Shown here in pieces: positions 15,787 to 20,218 of a stretch of 20,218 nucleotides of DNA. The notes under the pieces are model-generated. The model was not told the origin of the DNA. It made no database searches and worked only from the letters and a program-made list of their open reading frames with translations. The position numbers were made by a program, and so were the translations under genes. This DNA comes from Bacteroidales bacterium (lineage in GTDB: Bacteria > Bacteroidota > Bacteroidia > Bacteroidales > WCHB1-69), in NCBI GenBank assembly GCA_017964755.1, contig JAGCRI010000075.1:1-20218 (forward strand), given 5' to 3'. Position 1 is the stretch's first letter. Each line of letters begins with the position of its first letter.

Positions 15787-17454
15787 TCAATTTTTGATAC
15801 AACGCACACTCATGGCATAATAATACTCATAAGAAGCAGAATTTGTTGATTTCGTGTTAAGTTGTATTCCAGAATATGAATAGTTCAATGACCTGAAATA
15901 GACAGGATTATAAGAACCTGAACCGTTAACCGTACAACTCCAATAATAAGCATCTGTATTCAAACCTGAAAATGACATTGAATTCGAACTAGATGAGTTT
16001 CCGCAATAATAATACGATTGATAAGTTTGAAGATAGCCACCAGGAATTGCCGTAAAGCCACTTGAATTGAATCCGGTAATGTCATAATTACAGTACCCCG
16101 GTGCAAAAGAATTGCTTTGATAAGATTTCCAGTATTGCGTGCCTGCCAATCTCTTTGCCATTGAGCCTCTATAACCAGTTGAATTGCAATTCACATCGAT
16201 ACCCGGTTCAACAAAATTTTCAAGTTCACACCACTCAGCATTGCTCGGCACATGCCAGCCGGAGGGGCATATTCCCTGTATTCCGCTTGGGTTGTTGCTT
16301 GAAGAGCCGGCTCCGTTCATAACCGCCCCCCAAGAATATAATAAACCACGCGTTGCAATGTATGATGTGTCGTTATTATATATGTAATAGAACTTGTTAT
16401 TTGCGTATGGATATGTATCTGTACAAGTTGTAGGGACAGTTTTTGTAATTGCAGCGCCGTTGCTATAATGAGTGGTTTTCAGGTTCTCTTTCATCCAGCA
16501 CTGCGCACCAATATAAATAGTCTGATATGTGTTGCCGTCATAGTCTGTAACAGTGCCGCAATGAACTGGGGTTGTGAACTTTAACGGATTACCATAACTT
16601 GTCCCTGCCGCATTTGTAGCATACGCGCGCACATAGTAAGTTGTACCTGAGACCAAACCAGTAGCCTTGCTGATGAAAGTGTCTATACTTGTGCCATCTG
16701 TTGTGTAGCTATTTCCGAGAGACGGATATGCATTGGTACTCCAACAAACGCCGCTGGCAATAACACCTGTACTGCCGGCATTAGTAATATGGCACATCAC
16801 CAGAGTCGTGCGGCCTGTAATATCAAAGACGGTATCAGTAACCACAGTGGGCGGCACATTATTCAACATATTATTATTGTTTGTCCATGTCAGCCCGCCG
16901 TTATGCACCGTAAGTACCTGCCCCTGCTGGCCAATCGGCAGGATGTGCCACGAAGAGTCGCTGCTGTTCCAATAGAGAATATCGCCGGTGGTGTTACCAG
17001 TCGGACGGTTGAGAAGATTATTGTAGTCTGACGTGTCAGCATAAACGGATTTTCCTGAAAAAAAGGCGTAAGGGACGGTTATCAACTGCTGATTGCCGGT
17101 GATGGTATAGTTATTCCCTCCGAGCGGGTCAATGTCGCACTGAATGTAATAGTCGTCACCACCCCAGTCAATATTGGCGAGGTCGCTGCCGGGAGTCGGG
17201 GTACCGGTGCCAACCTGAACGGTGAGAAGGGCGTTGGCGTTGGTAGTTGCGGAGTGCGTCTCCACGAAGACGGGGTTGCCGTTGGGTGAACTTTTGATAA
17301 TGCTCAGCCGCACCCCAATCTGCTGATTTGCAACAAGTTCATTGTTGGCATTACGCACAACCATCTGATAGCCCATCTTCTGCGGCGGCACCTGCGCAAA
17401 TAAAACCGAAGTAACTATCAGAGTAATTAATGCGAAAAGTATTGTCTTTTTCAT
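15787..17454 (-). CDS. Secreted FISUMP-domain protein, tandem copy 1
   Basis: A 555-residue exported protein. Residues 1-20 are a Sec signal peptide (K-K-T-I-L-F-A-L-I then V-L-F-A, likely cut before Q21). Residues 21-200 form an N-terminal module nearly identical to that of copy 2, ending in G-Q-Q-G-Q-V-L-T-V-H-N-G-G-L-T-W. Residues 200-295 look like an FN3-type beta domain with S-G-V-C-W and T-T-Y-Y-V-R-A-Y-A-T-N-A-A-G. Residues 298-555 are the FISUMP domain: H-C-G-T, Q-C-W-M-K-E-N-L, C-P-S-G-W-H-V-P-S, E-W-C-E-L, and the ending S-V-R-C-I-K-N. No type IX secretion C-terminal domain or lipobox is seen. The longest ORF starts at a TTG inside the -7 promoter element (17473-17480), so the ATG at 17454 is used. 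It lies 43 nt downstream of copy 2, and its own stop is 30 nt before gltX. Function unknown, probably surface-exposed. Confidence 0.88.
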   Translation of the reverse strand: MKKTILFALITLIVTSVLFAQVPPQKMGYQMVVRNANNELVANQQIGVRLSIIKSSPNGNPVFVETHSATTNANALLTVQVGTGTPTPGSDLANIDWGGDDYYIQCDIDPLGGNNYTITGNQQLITVPYAFFSGKSVYADTSDYNNLLNRPTGNTTGDILYWNSSDSSWHILPIGQQGQVLTVHNGGLTWTNNNNMLNNVPPTVVTDTVFDITGRTTLVMCHITNAGSTGVIASGVCWSTNAYPSLGNSYTTDGTSIDTFISKATGLVSGTTYYVRAYATNAAGTSYGNPLKFTTPVHCGTVTDYDGNTYQTIYIGAQCWMKENLKTTHYSNGAAITKTVPTTCTDTYPYANNKFYYIYNNDTSYIATRGLLYSWGAVMNGAGSSSNNPSGIQGICPSGWHVPSNAEWCELENFVEPGIDVNCNSTGYRGSMAKRLAGTQYWKSYQSNSFAPGYCNYDITGFNSSGFTAIPGGYLQTYQSYYYCGNSSSSNSMSFSGLNTDAYYWSCTVNGSGSYNPVYFRSLNYSYSGIQLNTKSTNSASYEYYYAMSVRCIKN

Positions 17455-17500
17455 AATTTTAAAATTGAACGGCAAAGATATAAAAAACTCCTATCTCCTA
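17081..17500. repeat. Direct repeat A, copy 1 (promoter plus 5' third of FISUMP copy 1)
   Basis: About 420 bp aligned without gaps to 18783-19202 at a constant offset of 1702, with few mismatches. Within it 17286-17400 differs from its partner at only one or two bases. It covers the -7 element, the leader, the signal peptide and about 125 codons of the N-terminal module. Confidence 0.85.
17473..17480 (-). promoter_or_regulatory. -7 promoter element TATCTTTG for FISUMP copy 1
   Basis: The - strand reads TATCTTTG from 17480 to 17473, 18 nt before the ATG at 17454. It lies within the 43-nt gap behind the copy 2 stop, and the surrounding bases are nearly identical to those of the copy 2 promoter at 19175-19182. 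Confidence 0.7.
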
Positions 17501-19156
17501 ATTATAATCCTTCAAACAACGCACGCTCATCGCTGTGGTTGTAGCCTGCCCCGTCCCATAATAACTTCCCGTCTGAGCGTATGAAAATTGTCTGTATTCA
17601 CCAGAAACAGATGTCCAAAAATAGGCATAATAATTCAAATTAACATTAGGGTACCACGCATGGGGGTGATAACCACCACTATTATCGCATGCATTATAAT
17701 AATTTGCATAACTCGAAGTATAATAACAATACCCTGCAGGTATCATTGAGAAACCGGTATTATTGAAATCAACACTGTCTGTTGTCCAATAACCAGGGAA
17801 GAATGAATTACCGCTATTACTTACCCAATATTTAGGTTTAGCCATAATTTTTGCCATTGTGCCACGCCACCCTGTATTGCTGCAATTGACATCTATACCG
17901 ACATTTAGGACATTTTCCAGTTCGCACCATTCTCGGCTACTCGGCACATGCCACCCAAACGGACAAACCCCAAGTATGCCGCTCGGATTGCTGCCTGAGG
18001 AGCCTGCACCTTTCATTACAGCCTCCCATGTATATAAAAGTCCACGCTCATAAACATTTGAACTATCATTATTAGGATAATAGTAACAAGAAGAAGGATT
18101 GCTATTATGATTGTCATTACTAACATTTGAAGACTGACACAAATTAGCAGTCGCTTTTGTAATGGGAATGCCATCCGCATACGTAGTTGTTCTCAGATTT
18201 TCTTTCAGCCAACATTGTCGGCCAATATAGACAGTGTTGTAAGTGTTGCCGTCAATGTCGGTGACGGTGCCGCAGTGGGTTGGAGTGGTGATTGTGATGA
18301 CGTTGCCGTAACTTGTTCCGACTGAGTTTGTTGCATACGCGCAGACGTAATAGACAGTGCTGGAACTCAAACCAGATACATGGCTGAGGAAGCTGCCAAC
18401 ACTCGCCCCATCTGTGGTGTAATTGTTACCTATTGATGGTGACGGGTTGCTACTGCTCCAACATACGCCGCTCGCAATGATGCCGGTGCTTCCCGAATTT
18501 ACGATTGAGCACTTCACAGTCATTGTGTAGCCTGTGATATCCATGATTGTATCTGTCACGATTGTCGGCGGGATATTGTTCAGCATATTGCTGTTATTAA
18601 TCCACGTCAGTCCGCCATTATGCACTGTGAGTATCTGCCCCTGCTGCCCAATTGGCAATATATGCCACGAAGAGTCACCGCTGTTCCAATAGAGTATATC
18701 GCCGGTATTGCTGCCATCTGGCGGGCGGTTTTCCAAATTATTGTAATCAGCTGTCCCTGCGTAGAAAGCATAAGGCACAGTAACTAACTGCTGGTTACCG
18801 GTTATGGTATAGTTATTGCCTCCGAGCGGGTCAATGTCGCACTGAATGTAATAGTCGTCACCACCCCAATCAATATTGGAGAGGTCGCTGCCGGGAGTCG
18901 GGGTGCCAGTGCCAACCAGAACGGTGAGAAGGGCGTTGGCATTGGTTGTGGCGGAGTGCGTCTCCACGAAGACGGGGTTGCCGTTGGGTGAACTCTTGAT
19001 AATGCTCAGCCGCACCCCAATCTGCTGATTTGCAACAAGTTCATTGTTGGCATTACGCACAACCATCTGATAGCCCATCTTCTGCGGCGGCACCTGCGCA
19101 AACAAAACCGAATTAACAACCAGCGTAATTAATGCAAAAAGTATTGTCTTTTTCAT
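17498..19156 (-). CDS. Secreted FISUMP-domain protein, tandem copy 2
   Basis: A 552-residue paralogue of copy 1 with the same architecture: signal peptide 1-20, conserved N-terminal module 21-195, FN3-like domain about 196-292, FISUMP domain 294-552. The first 125 residues differ from copy 1 at only about five positions, whereas the FISUMP domains differ widely, including in length, at 331-358 and 477-510. Conserved FISUMP landmarks are H-C-G-T-V-T-D-I-D-G-N, R-Q-C-W-L-K-E-N, R-G-L-L-Y-T-W, C-P-F-G-W-H-V-P-S, E-W-C-E-L-E-N, I-D-V-N-C and S-V-R-C-L-K-D. The ATG at 19156 is chosen because the longer ORF begins at the TTG of the -7 element at 19175-19182. The FN3 and FISUMP parts are closer to copy 3 than to copy 1. 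It lies 68 nt downstream of copy 3 with no terminator. Probably surface-exposed; ligand unknown. Confidence 0.88.
   Translation of the reverse strand: MKKTILFALITLVVNSVLFAQVPPQKMGYQMVVRNANNELVANQQIGVRLSIIKSSPNGNPVFVETHSATTNANALLTVLVGTGTPTPGSDLSNIDWGGDDYYIQCDIDPLGGNNYTITGNQQLVTVPYAFYAGTADYNNLENRPPDGSNTGDILYWNSGDSSWHILPIGQQGQILTVHNGGLTWINNSNMLNNIPPTIVTDTIMDITGYTMTVKCSIVNSGSTGIIASGVCWSSSNPSPSIGNNYTTDGASVGSFLSHVSGLSSSTVYYVCAYATNSVGTSYGNVITITTPTHCGTVTDIDGNTYNTVYIGRQCWLKENLRTTTYADGIPITKATANLCQSSNVSNDNHNSNPSSCYYYPNNDSSNVYERGLLYTWEAVMKGAGSSGSNPSGILGVCPFGWHVPSSREWCELENVLNVGIDVNCSNTGWRGTMAKIMAKPKYWVSNSGNSFFPGYWTTDSVDFNNTGFSMIPAGYCYYTSSYANYYNACDNSGGYHPHAWYPNVNLNYYAYFWTSVSGEYRQFSYAQTGSYYGTGQATTTAMSVRCLKDYN
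18171..18494. repeat. Direct repeat B, copy 2 (FN3-like domain and start of FISUMP)
   Basis: 324 bp aligned without gaps to 19895-20218 at a constant offset of 1724, mostly synonymous differences by eye. It covers the FN3-like region and the conserved start of the FISUMP domain up to T-T-T-Y-A-D-G; similarity falls sharply beyond 18171. Confidence 0.8.
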
Positions 19157-19202
19157 AATTTTAGAATTGAACGACAAAGATATAAAAAACTCCTATCTCC
19201 TA
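18783..19202. repeat. Direct repeat A, copy 2 (promoter plus 5' third of FISUMP copy 2)
   Basis: Partner of 17081-17500, same orientation. Similarity continues more weakly past 18783 into the rest of the N-terminal module after an indel of a few codons (S-V-Y-A-D present in copy 1, missing here). Confidence 0.85.
19175..19182 (-). promoter_or_regulatory. -7 promoter element TATCTTTG for FISUMP copy 2
   Basis: The - strand reads TATCTTTG from 19182 to 19175, 18 nt before the ATG at 19156. The element, spacing and flanks are the same as at 17473-17480, showing that the promoter was duplicated together with the gene. Confidence 0.7.
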
Positions 19203-19224
19203 TTTTCTAATTTCTAACTCCTAA

Positions 19225-20218
19225 TTAATTATAATCCTTCAAACAACGCACACTCATTCCAGTATTAGTTGGCTCGCTTACACCATAATAACATCCTGTT
19301 TGTGAATACGAAAATCGCCTATATTCACCTGACACAGTTGTCCAAAAATTAGCATACTCATTCATATATGAAGTAGCAAAATAATAATGATAGTGATAAG
19401 AATTAGTACCACAATATGCATTCCAATTATCATAAGACCCACCAGTCATAGGACGGTATCCTGTAGGTATCATAGAAAAACCTGTAGTATTGAAATCTAA
19501 AGTATCTGTTTGCCAATAGCCCGGGAAAAATGAATTTCCGCTATTGCCAGTCCAATATTTAGGCAATGCCATCATTTTTGCCATCGTACCACGCCAGTTA
19601 TGATTATTACAATTAACATCTATCCCCAAATTCAATAAATTCTCCAACTCACACCACTCTGAACTACTTGGCACATGCCAACCATACGGACAAATTCCCA
19701 AAATCCCACTCGGATTACTGTTACTTGAACCAGCTCCTTTCATAACAGCAGGCCAATTATACAATAAACCTCTATCACTAACTGTTGAAGGATCATTATT
19801 TATGTAAAAATAACAAGCCGATGTATTTTGATTATGCGCCTTAGCATCTGCATAATACGAAGTGTGTGTATTAACCGCCTGAGGTATAGATATACCATCC
19901 GCATACGTAGTTGTTCTCAAATTCTCTTTCATCCAGCATTGGCGGCCGATATATACGGTATTGTAAGTGTTGCCGTCAATGTCGGTGACGGTGCCGCAGT
20001 GGGTCGGGGTTGTGATTGTAATGACGTTGCCGTAACTTGTTCCGACAGAGTTCGTTGCGTACGAGCACACATAATAGGTCGTACTTGAGCTCAATCCTGA
20101 AACATGGCTGAGAAAACTTCCGACACTCGCACCGTCTGTAGTGTAATTGTTACCTATTGATGGTGACGGGTTGCTACTGCTCCAACAGACACCGCTCGCA
20201 ATAATGCCTGTGCTGCCC
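19225..20218 (-). CDS. FISUMP-domain protein, tandem copy 3 (5' end outside window)
   Basis: The frame is open from the right window edge to the TAA at 19225-19227, giving 330 residues. An apparent start at 20094 is only a TTG codon inside the FN3-like domain; the upstream codons continue to match copy 2 (S-G-V-C-W-S-S-S, N-Y-T-T-D-G-A-S-V). The FN3-like end is followed by a complete FISUMP domain with H-C-G-T, R-Q-C-W-M-K-E-N, C-P-Y-G-W-H-V-P-S, E-W-C-E-L-E-N and the same C-terminus as copy 2 (S-V-R-C-L-K-D-Y-N). It differs from copy 2 mainly in two loop segments, about codons after T-T-T-Y-A-D-G and after M-I-P-T-G-Y. The FISUMP-coding part (19225-19890) is visibly more A+T-rich than the FN3 part. 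Its N-terminal module and promoter lie beyond the window. Confidence 0.87.
   Translation of the reverse strand, partial: GSTGIIASGVCWSSSNPSPSIGNNYTTDGASVGSFLSHVSGLSSSTTYYVCSYATNSVGTSYGNVITITTPTHCGTVTDIDGNTYNTVYIGRQCWMKENLRTTTYADGISIPQAVNTHTSYYADAKAHNQNTSACYFYINNDPSTVSDRGLLYNWPAVMKGAGSSNSNPSGILGICPYGWHVPSSSEWCELENLLNLGIDVNCNNHNWRGTMAKMMALPKYWTGNSGNSFFPGYWQTDTLDFNTTGFSMIPTGYRPMTGGSYDNWNAYCGTNSYHYHYYFATSYMNEYANFWTTVSGEYRRFSYSQTGCYYGVSEPTNTGMSVRCLKDYN
19895..20218. repeat. Direct repeat B, copy 3 (FN3-like domain and start of FISUMP)
   Basis: Partner of 18171-18494; it runs off the right window edge, so its real length is unknown. Confidence 0.8.

Noticed and set aside
15787..20218. Diversity-generating retroelement acting on the Tyr/Asn/Ser-rich FISUMP loops
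   Set aside because: No reverse transcriptase, template repeat or accessory gene in the window, and the copies differ by length changes and scattered substitutions rather than by adenine-specific changes between otherwise identical repeats.

Overview
The window looks like a chromosomal segment of a Bacteroidota bacterium, most likely an uncultured, gut-type member of the Bacteroidales. Four things point there: seven copies of the Bacteroidota-type -7 promoter element TAnnTTTG placed just before genes; A-rich leaders without Shine-Dalgarno sequences; secreted proteins with the FISUMP domain (Fibrobacter succinogenes major paralogous domain, TIGR02145); and Bacteroidota-style versions of the GldA-like ATPase, the long class II aldolase, GluRS and CapA. 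MenG/UbiE implies menaquinone synthesis. No rRNA, tRNA, CRISPR array, transposase or phage gene was seen.

Layout. (1) 1-297: 3' end of a FISUMP gene on +, followed by a good intrinsic terminator (329-367). (2) 380-4964: a tight five-gene + strand operon behind one promoter: GldA-like ABC ATPase, LTA-synthase-like membrane phosphotransferase, thioredoxin, a four-helix EamA/SMR-type membrane protein, and the tRNA methylthiotransferase MtaB. (3) 4992-6836: a two-gene - strand unit, class II fructose-bisphosphate aldolase followed directly by a Rossmann/DUF2520 protein. (4) 7050-9902: tex and menG/ubiE on -. (5) 10022-11989: a Zn/Cd-type P1B ATPase with a Cys/His-rich N-terminus, divergent from tex. 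(6) 11997-15756: gltX, gpsA and a CapA-family protein on -; gpsA and capA are coupled by a TGATG overlap. (7) 15787-20218: three tandem FISUMP genes on -, the last cut by the window edge.

The most unusual part is the FISUMP array. The two complete genes share an almost identical promoter, signal peptide and N-terminal module (a direct repeat of about 420 bp), while their C-terminal FISUMP domains have diverged strongly in two loop regions between conserved scaffold motifs. This resembles a small surface-protein family whose front ends are kept uniform, perhaps by gene conversion, while the exposed ends vary. Each complete copy has its own promoter, no terminator separates the copies, and the last copy lies 30 nt ahead of gltX, for which no separate promoter was seen.

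Three start codons were corrected (gpsA and two FISUMP genes). The longest ORF in each case begins at a TTG that is part of the -7 promoter element, so the downstream ATG must be the real start. The capA start was set to the ATG that overlaps the gpsA stop rather than an adjacent GTG.
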